Assembly (NCBI RefSeq): GCF_000687455.2
Contig: NZ_JGVW01000067.1
Coordinates: 18,877-82,876 of the forward strand
From: Burkholderia sp. lig30
GTDB taxonomy: Bacteria; Pseudomonadota; Gammaproteobacteria; Burkholderiales; Burkholderiaceae
DNA length: 64,000 nucleotides
Direction: 5' to 3'
The notes under the pieces are model-generated. The model did not search any database. It saw only the letters and a list, made by a program, of their open reading frames with translations, and was not told where the DNA came from. The translations under genes and the position numbers were made by a program. Shown piece by piece: positions 1 to 7,981 of the stretch (positions are counted from its first letter, which is position 1; the number at the start of each line of letters is the position of its first letter).

Positions 1-2
1 AC

Positions 3-245
3 GTTTCCGGCCTGGTGCGCGGCATCAGCGAGGACATCGAGTCCGCCAAGACGCCCGAGGATCTCGACCTCGCGCGCAGCGCGATCACCGGCGTCCCGGA
101 CGAGGCCGCCAAGGCCGAGCTGAACGCCCTAGCCTCGGCTCGCATGCGTGCAATCAGCGCCGCCGAGCAGCTGGCAGACAAGCCCGCCACCACCCAATCC
201 GCGCCCGCCGCGCGCCGCACGCGCGGCCCGATCAGCGCCGAGTAA
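3..245 (+). CDS. C-terminal end of a phage-type protein (cut by window edge)
   Basis: The frame is open from the left edge to a TAA stop, so this is the last 80 residues of a larger protein; an internal GTG at 15 is unlikely to be the true start. The visible part is Ala/Glu-rich and helical, with a basic tail containing RRTRG. It sits 17 bp before an SbcC-like ATPase, in the recombination module of the prophage. By position it could be the tail of a single-strand annealing protein (RecT or Erf type), but no diagnostic motif is visible, so the function is left open. Confidence 0.55.
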   Translation, partial: VSGLVRGISEDIESAKTPEDLDLARSAITGVPDEAAKAELNALASARMRAISAAEQLADKPATTQSAPAARRTRGPISAE

Positions 246-262
246 CGCATCGCGACGAAATC

Positions 263-2029
263 ATGAAGATCACCGACATCTGCGTGCAGAACGTGCTCGG
301 GGTCCGCGCCGCGGATCTGCGCTTGTCGAAGCCGGTCGCGCTCTTCGCCGGCCAGAACGGCGCGGGCAAGAGCAGCCTGCAGGAAGCCGTGCGCATGGCG
401 CTGACGGGCGACACCGTGCGCGTCGCGCTGAAGAAGGAGTACGGCTCGCTCGTCACCGAGGGAGCCGAATCCGGCCAGATCGTCGTCGCGTGCGGCGAGC
501 AGGCGAACAGCATCGCCCTGCCCGCCGGCAAGTTGAAGCGCGAGATCGCCGAGGATGCGCGCCTGCCGCTCGTCCTCGACGCGCAGCGTTTCGCGCGGCT
601 CGCGACGGCCGAGCGCCGCGCGTTCCTGTATGACCTGATGGGCATCAAGGTCGGCGCCGACGAGATGCGCCGCCGGCTCGTCGCGCGGCTCGGCATGAAG
701 GCGGACGCGATCCCTGCCCCGGCAGCCGCACGCCTCGACGCGATTACTCCGCTGCTGCGCGCCGGGTTCGACGCGGCCCACAAGGAAGCCGCGGACCGCG
801 CGCGCGGAGCGAAACAGGCGTGGCGCGCGACGACCGGCGAGACCTACGGCAGCCAGAAGGCTGAGACGTGGCGCCCGGCGGCCGTCTCGTTCGACGCGGC
901 CGCGCTGCTGAAGCTCGAGGGCGAGCGCGCGTCGATCGACGGCCAGATCGGTGAGTTGCGGCAGCAGATCGGCGCGGCCGACGCCAGCGAGACCGCCGCG
1001 CGCGGCCGTGCCGCGAAGATCGCAGCGCTGCGCGAGGTGGCGGCCGGCTACGCCAAGGCTGCCGAGCTCGCGCAGCTCGCCGACGACCAGGTCGACGAGT
1101 TCCTGCCGAAAGTCGAGGCGCTGCGCGCGCGCACCGGCGCCGCGCCGACGGGCGTCGAATGCACGTGCCCGGAGTGCGGCGCACTGCTGCGCTATCTACT
1201 CGGCACGCTCACCGCGGCGACGGCCGGCGCCGAACGCGACGAAGACGCCGTTGCGAAGCTGCCCGAGTACGAGCGCAGCCTGAGCATGCTGCAGAACGCG
1301 GCGCGCAACCGGCGCGCCGACCTCGAAGCCACAGACGCGGCCGCAACGCAGCTCAAACTGCTCGAGGACGAAGCCGCAGGCAACGACACGCCCATGTCGC
1401 GCGAGAGCGTCGACGGTCTGCGCGGCGAGCTGGGCACGCTGCAGGCGCGCCGCAAGCAGCTCGACACAGACATCAACGCCGCGCGCGACGCGGAGCGCCG
1501 CGCGGCAGCTGCTGCCGATCTCGCGAAGAAAGCCGCGGCGCTGCACAGCGACGTCTGCGCGTGGGATGCGATCGCCGACGCGCTCGCGCCGAACGGCATC
1601 CCCGCCGATCTGCTGCGCGAAGCGCTCACGCCGATGAACGCGCGCCTGACCGCGCTCGCCGAAATGTCCGAATGGGCGGACGTCACGATCACGCCCGAGA
1701 TGGAGATCCTCGCGAACGGCCGGCCGTACGACCTGCTTTCGGAGTCCGAGTGCTGGCGCGCCAACGCGCACATCGCGGCCGCGATCAGCCACTTCTCCGG
1801 CCTGAAGCTGCTCGTGCTCGATCGCGCGGACGTCCTCATCGCGCAGGAGCGCGACCGCCTGCTGTACTGGCTCGACGACCTCGCCTACGCCAACCAGATC
1901 GACACAGCGTTCGTGTTTATGAGCCTCAAGGCACCGCCGAGCGGCCTGCCCGATGGCATCGAAGCATTCTGGGTCGAGAACGGCCAGATCACGGCCGCCG
2001 CGCAGCGCCATGTCCGGGAGGCCGCATGA
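263..2029 (+). CDS. Phage RAD50/SbcC-like AAA ATPase with zinc-hook motif
   Basis: 588 aa. A Walker A motif, GQNGAGKSS, lies at about residues 30-38 of an N-terminal SMC/RecF-type head. A long Ala/Glu/Arg-rich coiled coil is interrupted near residue 300 by CTCPECG, a CxxC like the RAD50/SbcC zinc hook. A second coiled coil leads to a C-terminal head with LKLLVLDRAD (Walker B-like, about residue 515), preceded by LSESECW in the place of the ABC signature. Proteins of this design handle DNA ends with a nuclease or annealing protein; in phages they belong to replication and recombination modules. The stop overlaps the next start as ATGA. The fold is clear; the phage role is inferred from context. 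Confidence 0.8.
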   Translation: MKITDICVQNVLGVRAADLRLSKPVALFAGQNGAGKSSLQEAVRMALTGDTVRVALKKEYGSLVTEGAESGQIVVACGEQANSIALPAGKLKREIAEDARLPLVLDAQRFARLATAERRAFLYDLMGIKVGADEMRRRLVARLGMKADAIPAPAAARLDAITPLLRAGFDAAHKEAADRARGAKQAWRATTGETYGSQKAETWRPAAVSFDAAALLKLEGERASIDGQIGELRQQIGAADASETAARGRAAKIAALREVAAGYAKAAELAQLADDQVDEFLPKVEALRARTGAAPTGVECTCPECGALLRYLLGTLTAATAGAERDEDAVAKLPEYERSLSMLQNAARNRRADLEATDAAATQLKLLEDEAAGNDTPMSRESVDGLRGELGTLQARRKQLDTDINAARDAERRAAAAADLAKKAAALHSDVCAWDAIADALAPNGIPADLLREALTPMNARLTALAEMSEWADVTITPEMEILANGRPYDLLSESECWRANAHIAAAISHFSGLKLLVLDRADVLIAQERDRLLYWLDDLAYANQIDTAFVFMSLKAPPSGLPDGIEAFWVENGQITAAAQRHVREAA

Positions 2030-2682
2030 GAATCGACATCGAACGCGTCCTCGGCGCGAAGCCCGACGCCACCGCGAAGGCGATCGCCGCTGGACTCGGA
2101 CTTCCTCAGCTCGAGGTCACGAAGGAGCTGAACAGGATGCTCAACGACGGCACGGTCGAGCGCGAGAAGCGCGTCGGCGGCGGCAACGAATACGTGTACT
2201 GGCTCGCGCGCGCCGCCGCGCCCGCGCAGCCTGCTGTCGACGCGCCGCCGGCCGCCGTGGTGACGGAGACACCGGATGCCGCCGCGTCGCCCGACGTGAT
2301 TGACGCGAACTTCGTCATCGGCGGCCTGCGCGCCGACGTCGCGCGCCTCACCACCGAAAACGAGACTCTCGTCGCGGATGTGGCCGGCCAGATCTCGCAG
2401 CTGCAGATCGAGAACGCTGAGCTGAAGCAGGAGGCCGAGACCTGGCGCACGAACTGCGCCGCGCTCGAGGCGCGCATCGACGAGCTGACGCTCGGCCCGG
2501 TCGGCGCCCGCGCGCCACTGTTCGTGACGGTCGGCCGGAACTGCAAGCCGCAGCGTCACGACTCGCTCGAGAAAGCGCAGAAGCGCGGCCGCGCGCTGGT
2601 GCGCGCCGACAAGGAATCCGAGGTGCTGGTGCTCGAGCCGGTCGGCCGGATCGTTCGCGGTACCGAATGGAGGACGCAATGA
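2026..2682 (+). CDS. Phage HTH and coiled-coil protein, function unknown
   Basis: 218 aa, starting at an ATG that overlaps the stop of the upstream ATPase by 4 bp (ATGA), so the two are probably translationally coupled. Residues 1-60 look like a winged helix (a TAKAIAAGLGLPQLEVTKEL helix pair, then a basic wing RVGGGNEYVYWL). Residues 95-155 form a Leu/Glu-rich coiled coil, and the last 50 residues are a basic alpha/beta tail. The frame stays open upstream inside the ATPase gene, but that extension is an out-of-frame shadow. DNA binding is inferred from the wing. I do not recognise the family beyond phage hypothetical. Confidence 0.65.
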   Translation: MRIDIERVLGAKPDATAKAIAAGLGLPQLEVTKELNRMLNDGTVEREKRVGGGNEYVYWLARAAAPAQPAVDAPPAAVVTETPDAAASPDVIDANFVIGGLRADVARLTTENETLVADVAGQISQLQIENAELKQEAETWRTNCAALEARIDELTLGPVGARAPLFVTVGRNCKPQRHDSLEKAQKRGRALVRADKESEVLVLEPVGRIVRGTEWRTQ

Positions 2683-2708
2683 CCTACGCCCCATTCAGCC
2701 AACTGCAA

Positions 2709-3314
2709 TCAACGCGAGCGGGAAAGCTGTCTCGACCAGCTATCGAACTGAGAGCGAGCCGCCTCTGCAATATCTCGAAGGCGCTCGAGCTCCTCCTGTT
2801 CAAAGAGCCAGTACCTCATATGCATATCGGAAGTCATGTCGCCGGACGGAAAGAATTCGAGACTTGCCGCTGTCGCCGAGCGCAGCTCCAGGATAGATGC
2901 GCGCAGTTCGAACGGCTCGACTTCCGGCAGGTGTATTGCATTGAGCGCGTCGAAGGCGATTTCACGAGCAATACGATTTTTACGTACAAGAAAATATTCC
3001 CGTGCCGCCTCAATCGTCGAGGATTCTTCATGTGGCAATTCCAGCAGAAGATTGATCGCCTCGCGGGTGATCGCATACCACCCGTTGAACTTCCGTTTCA
3101 CCTCACCCATCGCCTTCACGGCCTCGCGGCGTCTATCTTCGACGCGCTGATGCCACGCGATGAATATTGCAACAAAGATGGCGCCAATCGAGCCAATGGC
3201 TTGTACCCACGCCGCAACATCACCAGATCTATGTGGCCGGTAGTGCACGAACACCGGAATTGCAATCGTGAATACAGCGCAGCCCAAGATCATTACCCAC
3301 TTGTCAATCTTCAC
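2709..3314 (-). CDS. Two-TM membrane protein, probable prophage cargo (moron)
   Basis: 201 aa, antisense to the rest of the module. Two hydrophobic helices (about residues 5-25 and 34-54) are followed by RVEDRRREAVKAMGEVKRKF and a roughly 140-residue soluble helical domain, presumably cytoplasmic. Base composition is clearly lower in G+C than the flanking genes (AT-rich codons such as AAA, ATT, GAA), and the gene stands alone between phage early genes and the integration module. Those are the usual signs of an independently acquired cargo gene. A plus-strand reading of the same DNA lacks a signal or coherent composition and was rejected. Defence, exclusion or conversion roles are possible but unproven. 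Confidence 0.6.
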   Translation of the reverse strand: MKIDKWVMILGCAVFTIAIPVFVHYRPHRSGDVAAWVQAIGSIGAIFVAIFIAWHQRVEDRRREAVKAMGEVKRKFNGWYAITREAINLLLELPHEESSTIEAAREYFLVRKNRIAREIAFDALNAIHLPEVEPFELRASILELRSATAASLEFFPSGDMTSDMHMRYWLFEQEELERLRDIAEAARSQFDSWSRQLSRSR

Positions 3315-3346
3315 GCTTTGCCCTCGCTTTTCCGAGGAATCCTAGC

Positions 3347-3574
3347 ATGAGCGACTATCTCACTGCCCACGAGCTGGCCGATCTAGTCGGCTGCAAACCG
3401 AATCGGCGCGCGGCGATGTCCCGCTGGCTCGACCAGAACCACTGGCGCTACGTCCTCGACATGAACGGCGTGCCGAAGGTCGCGCGCGCGTACCGCGACC
3501 AGAAGCTCGGCCTCTCCACGAAACCCAAAGCGACACGACACGATGCCGGCCCGAACCTCCAAGCCTTCTGCTGA
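3347..3574 (+). CDS. DUF4224 protein, probable excisionase or recombination directionality factor
   Basis: 75 aa with the DUF4224 pattern: LTAHELADLVGCK, then MSRWLDQNHWRY and a short strand region. This is a small winged-helix-like domain that in Burkholderia, Pseudomonas and enterobacterial prophages almost always precedes the integrase. Its end overlaps the integrase start by 32 bp, so the two are cotranscribed and probably coupled. By family and position it is likely to act as a DNA-bending partner that biases the integrase toward excision. The function is inferred; family membership is good. Confidence 0.8.
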   Translation: MSDYLTAHELADLVGCKPNRRAAMSRWLDQNHWRYVLDMNGVPKVARAYRDQKLGLSTKPKATRHDAGPNLQAFC

Positions 3575-4745
3575 AAACGAATCGACCGGGGTCGACCGGC
3601 TGTACCGCCGCAACGGCGCACGCAAGGTGTCGTTCTGGTACAAGTACCCAGACGGCCGGTCCGAGACCCTCGCGACCGCGCCGCGTGGCGACCGCGCCGC
3701 CCTCGTCGTCGCCGAGCGCACCGCGAAGCGCCGCGCGCTCGATATTCAGGAAGGCGCCATCATCGCCGGCACTGTCGGCCAGGCGATCGAGCGGTTCCGC
3801 GACGAGATCGACCCGCAGCATTACCGCGACCAGTCGCGCGACGGCAAGGCCGTGCGCACGTCCGCGTACGACCGCCTCACGAAGTTCTTCGGCCGGATGG
3901 CGCCCGAGCGGCTCGAGACGATCCACGGCTACCAGTACCTCGACGCGCGTGCGAAATCCGGCGCGCCGATCGGCGCCAACAAGGACATGGCGCTGATGTC
4001 GACGATGTGCAATTACTGGATCCGGTGGGGCGTCATCAAGGCGAACCCGTTCACCGGCATGATGCAAAACAAGGCCGAGAAGGACGTGCGCGCGATCGAG
4101 CGGCACCAGGTGCTCAGCTTCTACGTGTGGGCGCTGCGACAGAACCAGGCATACCGCACGATGGGCGTCGCCGCGATGTTCTGCTACCTGACTGGGTTCC
4201 GTGCGGCCGAGGTTCGCCCGTACCACATGGGTGGCCTAACCGAGGGCGGCGTGAAGGTGATCGCGGCGAAGCGGAAGAAAGGCGAGGCGCAGACGGTGAA
4301 GCTGCGGCACTGGTCGCCGCGGCTGCGCGCCGTGGTCGAGCGCGCGAAGCGCGACCGGCAGCTCGACAGCGACTTCCTGTTCCCGAACCGGCGCGGCCAG
4401 ATGTACTCGAAGAGCGGCTGGGCGTCGGTGTGGCAGGACGCGATGTACGCCTTCATCGGCGAGCGAGATCCGGAGATCGCGAGGGAGCAGGAGGTGAAGA
4501 AGATGCGAGAGGCGGCGCAGCGGATCGCGAATCGCATCAACCGGCCGGTGAAAGGCGGGATGGAAACGATGCTGACGAAGCACCCGGATTATTTTTCGCT
4601 GCAGGACATTCGCCCCGCCGCCATCACGACAAAACTCGCGAATCGCGACGCGGATGCCTATGATTTCGCGGCGCACGCGAATCCCGGCACGACGCACCGA
4701 CACTACGATAGACGGAAGGTAAAAGCCGCGGACGCAACAGAGTGA
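3543..4745 (+). CDS. int: Phage tyrosine site-specific integrase
   Basis: 400 aa. The N-terminal 60 residues form an arm-binding-like strand region (YRRNGARKVSFWYKYPDG), followed by a SAM-like core-binding domain. The catalytic domain shows the first Arg in TGFRAAEVR (about residue 220), a beta-hairpin Lys region (RKKGEAQ), box II as LQDIR where most relatives have HxxR (about residue 355), and HANPGTTHRHY with the nucleophilic Tyr near residue 388. The stop lies 85 bp from the 3' end of tRNA-His, so the integrase probably uses that tRNA as attB. There is no strong ribosome site; translation probably depends on the overlapping DUF4224 gene. Confidence 0.93.
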   Translation: MPARTSKPSAENESTGVDRLYRRNGARKVSFWYKYPDGRSETLATAPRGDRAALVVAERTAKRRALDIQEGAIIAGTVGQAIERFRDEIDPQHYRDQSRDGKAVRTSAYDRLTKFFGRMAPERLETIHGYQYLDARAKSGAPIGANKDMALMSTMCNYWIRWGVIKANPFTGMMQNKAEKDVRAIERHQVLSFYVWALRQNQAYRTMGVAAMFCYLTGFRAAEVRPYHMGGLTEGGVKVIAAKRKKGEAQTVKLRHWSPRLRAVVERAKRDRQLDSDFLFPNRRGQMYSKSGWASVWQDAMYAFIGERDPEIAREQEVKKMREAAQRIANRINRPVKGGMETMLTKHPDYFSLQDIRPAAITTKLANRDADAYDFAAHANPGTTHRHYDRRKVKAADATE

Positions 4746-4746
4746 A

Positions 4747-4776
4747 TTCCGAAATTGATATTTCCGTTCCGAAATT
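4747..4776. repeat. Paired TTCCGAAATT repeats between int and tRNA-His
   Basis: TTCCGAAATT occurs at 4747-4756 and again at 4767-4776, in the same orientation and 20 bp apart, about two helical turns. They lie directly after the integrase stop and before the tRNA-His attachment region. Tyrosine integrases bind short repeated arm-type sites beside att, which fits this spacing and location. The repeat is seen directly; its role is inference. Confidence 0.5.
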
Positions 4777-4792
4777 CAGATCGTGAAAAGCA

Positions 4793-4818
4793 AAACAGGC
4801 GCCTAAGCGCCTGTTTTT
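4793..4818. terminator. Bidirectional rho-independent terminator between int and tRNA-His
   Basis: A perfect 10-bp stem (AAACAGGCGC / GCGCCTGTTT) with loop CTAA is followed by T-rich sequence on the plus strand, and by TTTTGCTTTT on the minus strand. It can end int transcription from the left and the tRNA-His transcript from the right. Confidence 0.8.
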
Positions 4819-4830
4819 ACTTGAATTTTT

Positions 4831-4880
4831 TGGGGTGGCTGATGGGACTCGAACCCACGACAACAGGAATCACAATCCTG
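4831..4880. other. Probable phage attachment junction in the 3' half of tRNA-His
   Basis: The integrase gene points at the 3' end of an intact tRNA gene 85 bp away, the classic layout when a phage recombines into a tRNA and restores its 3' end. The second att copy would lie left of the window, so the core repeat cannot be defined here. The extent given is an estimate. Confidence 0.45.
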
Positions 4881-4907
4881 GACTCTACCAACTGAGCTAC
4901 AGCCACC
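4831..4907 (-). tRNA. tRNA-His (GTG), CCA encoded
   Basis: The minus strand folds as a complete cloverleaf. The acceptor GTGGCTG pairs with CAGCCAC, and the anticodon loop TTGTGAT carries GTG. There is TTCGAGTC in the T loop, discriminator C73 and an encoded CCA. G-1, the histidine-specific extra base, is encoded at 4907 opposite C73. It is the probable integration target of the adjacent element, whose integrase lies on the 3' side. Confidence 0.97.
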
Positions 4908-4965
4908 ACTGACATCTACTGTTTCTTCGTCGCTTTCGTTTGCTGCTCAACAACGAAGAAATAAG

Positions 4966-4993
4966 ATTATACAAACCCTTTTTAACTTTGCAA
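4966..4993 (-). promoter_or_regulatory. Sigma-70 promoter of tRNA-His
   Basis: On the minus strand TTGCAA (4988-4993), a 16-bp spacer and TATAAT (4966-4971) precede tRNA-His by about 60 bp. The -35 element lies inside the last codons of dusA, so the tRNA has its own promoter embedded in the upstream gene. Confidence 0.75.
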
Positions 4994-6013
4994 AGCTTTT
5001 TCTTCAAAAATTTCGTCGACGCTGTTTTCGGTGCTGTTCAGGTACGCGCGCGCCTCGTCGAAGATCGCCAGATCGCCGCGCGCCAGCTTCTTGTTGTCCG
5101 ACAGAATGCGCCGCCAGCCGCGCGCGCCCGCCACCCCGCGATACAGCCCGAGCGCATGACGGACGATCGCACCGAGGTACGTGCCGCGCTTCAGCTCCGC
5201 TGCACAGTACGCGATCAGTGCCGCCTCGGCCTCTTCGCGCGTCGGCGCGGGTTCGGTCGCGCCGTAAAAGCGCGCGTCCACGCCCGCGAGCAGGTACGGG
5301 TTGTGATACGCCTCACGGCCGATCATCACGCCGTCGACGTGCTCGAGATGCTGCGCGACTTCGTCGAGGGTCTTGATGCCGCCGTTGATCACGATCTCGA
5401 GCGACGGGAAATCGCGCTTCAACCGATACGCGTAATCGTACTTGAGCGGCGGAATCTCGCGGTTCTCCTTCGGCGACAGCCCCTTCAGGATCGCGTTGCG
5501 CGCATGCACGATGAAGACTTCGCAGCCCGCTTCGGCCACCTTGCCGACGAAATCGCGCACGAATGCGTAGTCCTCGACCGTATCGACGCCGATCCGGTGC
5601 TTGACCGTCACCGGCACCGACACCGCATCGCGCATCGCCTTCACGCCATCGGCCACGAGCTGCGGCTCGTTCATCAGGCACGCGCCGAACGCGCCGCGCT
5701 GCACGCGCTCCGACGGGCAGCCGCAGTTCAGGTTGATTTCATCGTAGCCCCACTGCTCGCCGAGCTTCGCCGCGCGGGCGAGATCATCCGGCTCGCTGCC
5801 GCCGAGCTGCAGCGCGATCGGCGATTCGCTCGGCGTGAACGCCAGGTGACGCTGCACGTCGCCATGCAGCAGCGCGCCGGTCGTGATCATTTCCGTGTAG
5901 AGCCACGTATGGCGCGAGAGAGTGCGATGGAACGACCGGCAATGACGGTCGGTCCAGTCCAACATCGGCGCGACGGAAACGCGGCGCGGGCTGAGCGGGG
6001 GCGAAACAGACAT
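4982..6013 (-). CDS. dusA: tRNA-dihydrouridine(20/20a) synthase DusA
   Basis: 343 aa flavoenzyme that reduces uridine to dihydrouridine in the tRNA D loop, using FMN and NADPH. Visible signs are the N-terminal SVAPMLDWTDRHCR, the TIM-barrel motif INLNCGCPSERVQ with the catalytic Cys, VTVKHRIGVD, INGGIK and MIGREAYHNP for FMN phosphate binding. The C-terminal helical bundle ends in LARGDLAIFDEARAYL. The ATG at 6013 gives MSVSPPLSP; an upstream in-frame ATG would add ten residues. The length fits DusA rather than DusB or DusC. It lies directly upstream of tRNA-His, whose promoter sits in its 3' end. Confidence 0.95.
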   Translation of the reverse strand: MSVSPPLSPRRVSVAPMLDWTDRHCRSFHRTLSRHTWLYTEMITTGALLHGDVQRHLAFTPSESPIALQLGGSEPDDLARAAKLGEQWGYDEINLNCGCPSERVQRGAFGACLMNEPQLVADGVKAMRDAVSVPVTVKHRIGVDTVEDYAFVRDFVGKVAEAGCEVFIVHARNAILKGLSPKENREIPPLKYDYAYRLKRDFPSLEIVINGGIKTLDEVAQHLEHVDGVMIGREAYHNPYLLAGVDARFYGATEPAPTREEAEAALIAYCAAELKRGTYLGAIVRHALGLYRGVAGARGWRRILSDNKKLARGDLAIFDEARAYLNSTENSVDEIFEEKALQS

Positions 6014-6083
6014 GAAATCGGGCAAGGTACGGCACAGGAACAATCGGCGATTCTACCGCAATGTGCGCCCTGCCCGCCCGGCA

Positions 6084-6338
6084 CTATGCGCCGCCCGTGT
6101 CCGCCAGTTCCGCGTCGACTGCGCGCCGCGCCTCGTCGAGCACCTGCTCGATGATCCGGTGTTCGGTCAGGATCAGGCCGTCGACTTTCACGAGCCGCCA
6201 GTCGATGCGCACCGCGTCGCCTTGCAGCACGCGATAATGCACGCGCTCGCCGTCCCAGACCTGCTCGGTCTTCACCTCGATCTCGAAGCCGCGGTACGGC
6301 TCGCTGAAATCACCGAGGTCGCTGCCTTTCAGTTCCAT
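6084..6338 (-). CDS. Small conserved protein, function unknown
   Basis: 84 aa acidic protein starting MELKGSDLGDF, chosen because GGGAG sits just upstream of the ATG at 6338. The sequence alternates strands and helices (YRGFEIEVKTEQVWDGERV, then YRVLQGDAVRIDWR) and ends in an amphipathic helix. No signal peptide, membrane segment or catalytic motif is visible. It reads in the same direction as dusA and the next small gene. It looks like a genuine cytoplasmic protein by composition and ribosome site, but I do not recognise the family. Confidence 0.6.
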   Translation of the reverse strand: MELKGSDLGDFSEPYRGFEIEVKTEQVWDGERVHYRVLQGDAVRIDWRLVKVDGLILTEHRIIEQVLDEARRAVDAELADTGGA

Positions 6339-6388
6339 CGCACGCTCTCCCTGTTCCGTGGACACGCCCGTACGCCGGCGCAACCGGA

Positions 6389-6586
6389 TCAGTCGTATTC
6401 ATCAGACAAACACGTGCGCCCGTCATCGGTGAGATCGACCCGGCCGGGCGTCGGCTCGTAGATCAGCCCTTCGCTGATCAACACATAGACGATGTCGCTG
6501 AACGCGGCCGGAAACGGCCGGCTGTCGCCGAACTGGTCGATCCACTTCAGCGCTTCGATGGCTTCGGGAGTAAGGATGGGGGACAT
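6389..6586 (-). CDS. Small conserved protein, winged-helix-like, function unknown
   Basis: 65 aa. The ATG at 6586 is preceded by GGAGG at ideal spacing. The sequence PEAIEALKWIDQFG, DIVYVLISEGLIYEP and GRVDLTDDGRTCL resembles the helix-helix-wing pattern of short winged-helix proteins, in which the strand VDLTDDGR would be the wing. That resemblance is weak and gives no target. It lies 50 bp before the 84-residue gene in the same orientation, so the two may be cotranscribed. Confidence 0.55.
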   Translation of the reverse strand: MSPILTPEAIEALKWIDQFGDSRPFPAAFSDIVYVLISEGLIYEPTPGRVDLTDDGRTCLSDEYD

Positions 6587-6729
6587 GCGCCGCCTCCGGC
6601 ATCGTTGTCGCTCCATCCTAGCACTTCGCCCGGACGACGAACATCAATGCATACGCGGCGCGACGTTGCGCGCGCATGCGGCGGGCAGGCAACGCTCGGC
6701 CCGCCGCATGCCAGCCCTGTGCCCGGCAC

Positions 6730-6945
6730 TCACAGCCGGGCGAGCGACACCTCGGTCGACTTCACGAGCGCAACGACTTCCGCGCCGACCTTCAATTCGA
6801 GTTCATCGACCGAGCGGGTCGTGATGACCGACGTGACGATGCCGAACGGCGTCTCGACATCGACCTCGGACACCACGGGACCGCGAATGATCTCCTTGAC
6901 CTTGCCCTTGAACTGGTTTCGCACATTGATCGCGGTAATGCTCAT
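6730..6945 (-). CDS. ssuF: Mop-domain molybdopterin/molybdate-binding protein SsuF
   Basis: 71 aa, a single Mop domain: MSITAINVRNQFKGKVKEI, then GPVVSEVDVET, VTSVITTRSVDEL and VGAEVVALVKSTEV. Such molbindins bind molybdate or a molybdenum cofactor as oligomers. In Pseudomonas putida the ssu sulfonate operon ends with a gene of this type, ssuF, and this one is the last gene after ssuB, reading the same way. GGGAG precedes the ATG at 6945. Its exact job in sulfonate use is not settled in the family; the symbol rests on context. Confidence 0.8.
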   Translation of the reverse strand: MSITAINVRNQFKGKVKEIIRGPVVSEVDVETPFGIVTSVITTRSVDELELKVGAEVVALVKSTEVSLARL

Positions 6946-7015
6946 CGCGTTGACCACTCCCGAAAAAACGTCTGAAAACGAACGGGCGAGCGCCTGTCCG
7001 CGCCAACGACAGGCC

Positions 7016-7981
7016 CTAAACGGCCCAGCGAATCCGCCCGGCCGGCAGCCCGTCGCTCGCCTCCCGCGCAGGCTGCGCCGATTGCGCCGTCGCCGTGCCA
7101 CCTGCGAGCACCCGCTGCAGCACCCGGTCCTCGAGCGCCGCGAACCCCGCCGACGCGCGGCCACGGGGCCGATCCAGCGGCACCGCCTGATCGAGCGCAA
7201 CGCGCCCTTCCTCGATCAGCAGGATGCGATCGGCGAGCGCGACGGCTTCCTGCACGTCATGCGTGACGAGCAGCGCGGTAAAGCGGTGCTCGCGCCACAG
7301 CCGCTCGATCAGCGCGTGCATCTCGATGCGGGTCAGCGCGTCGAGCGCACCGAGCGGCTCGTCGAGCAGCAGCAGTTGCGGCCGGTGCACCAGTGCACGC
7401 GCCAGTGCGACGCGCTGCCGCTGGCCGCCCGACAGCTGCGCCGGCCAGTCGTTCGCGCGTTCGAGCAGGCCAACCTCGTCGAGCACCGCGCGCGCGTCAT
7501 CGCGCCCCCCCCGGCCGAGGCCGAGCATCACGTTATGCAGCACGGTCTTCCACGGCAGCAGGCGCGCGTCCTGGTACATGATCCGGGTGTCGAGCGCGCC
7601 GCCCGCGTCGCCGTGCGCGGCAAGCGTGCCATCGCTCGGCGTCTCGAGGCCGGCCACGAGGCGCAGCAGCGTCGACTTGCCGCAACCGCTGCGTCCGACG
7701 ATCGCGACGAAACTGCCGCGCTCGATGCCGAGATCCACGTCGGCGAGCACCGTGCGCGCGCCAAAGCGCTTGCTCACGCCGCGCAGCGTGACCGCGTGGT
7801 CGTCGCGCGCGCCGTTCGCCGCGCCGCGCCGCGCGAGCGGGACGACGGCCGCGCCGCCGTCCCGCTCGAGGATCGCCGCATCGCGGGCGTTGCCGTCCGC
7901 GATGCGCGCATGCGCAAGCTCGGTTTCGAGATCGGCGCCGGAAAGCGGCCCGTAGACGGCCGCCGAAGTCGTCGCATTCAT
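7016..7981 (-). CDS. ssuB: Aliphatic sulfonate ABC transporter ATP-binding protein SsuB
   Basis: 321 aa ABC ATPase that powers sulfonate import through SsuC. Walker A is GRSGCGKST, the Q loop YQDARLLPW, the signature [15 protein letters not shown] and Walker [13 protein letters not shown], followed by the switch [10 protein letters not shown]. The first 70 residues are an extension beyond the usual SsuB length and look low in structure. The start overlaps the ssuC stop by 4 bp (ATGA). A small hairpin (6992-7014) separates it from ssuF. Confidence 0.92.
   Translation of the reverse strand: MNATTSAAVYGPLSGADLETELAHARIADGNARDAAILERDGGAAVVPLARRGAANGARDDHAVTLRGVSKRFGARTVLADVDLGIERGSFVAIVGRSGCGKSTLLRLVAGLETPSDGTLAAHGDAGGALDTRIMYQDARLLPWKTVLHNVMLGLGRGGRDDARAVLDEVGLLERANDWPAQLSGGQRQRVALARALVHRPQLLLLDEPLGALDALTRIEMHALIERLWREHRFTALLVTHDVQEAVALADRILLIEEGRVALDQAVPLDRPRGRASAGFAALEDRVLQRVLAGGTATAQSAQPAREASDGLPAGRIRWAV

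Noticed and set aside
1159..2025. Upstream extension of the phage HTH gene
   Set aside because: It runs out of frame through the ATPase and is Arg-rich noise; the ATGA overlap at 2026 gives the real start.
2667..3350. Plus-strand frame over the two-TM gene
   Set aside because: Cys/Arg-rich with no signal or domain; the minus strand gives two clean membrane helices and natural composition.
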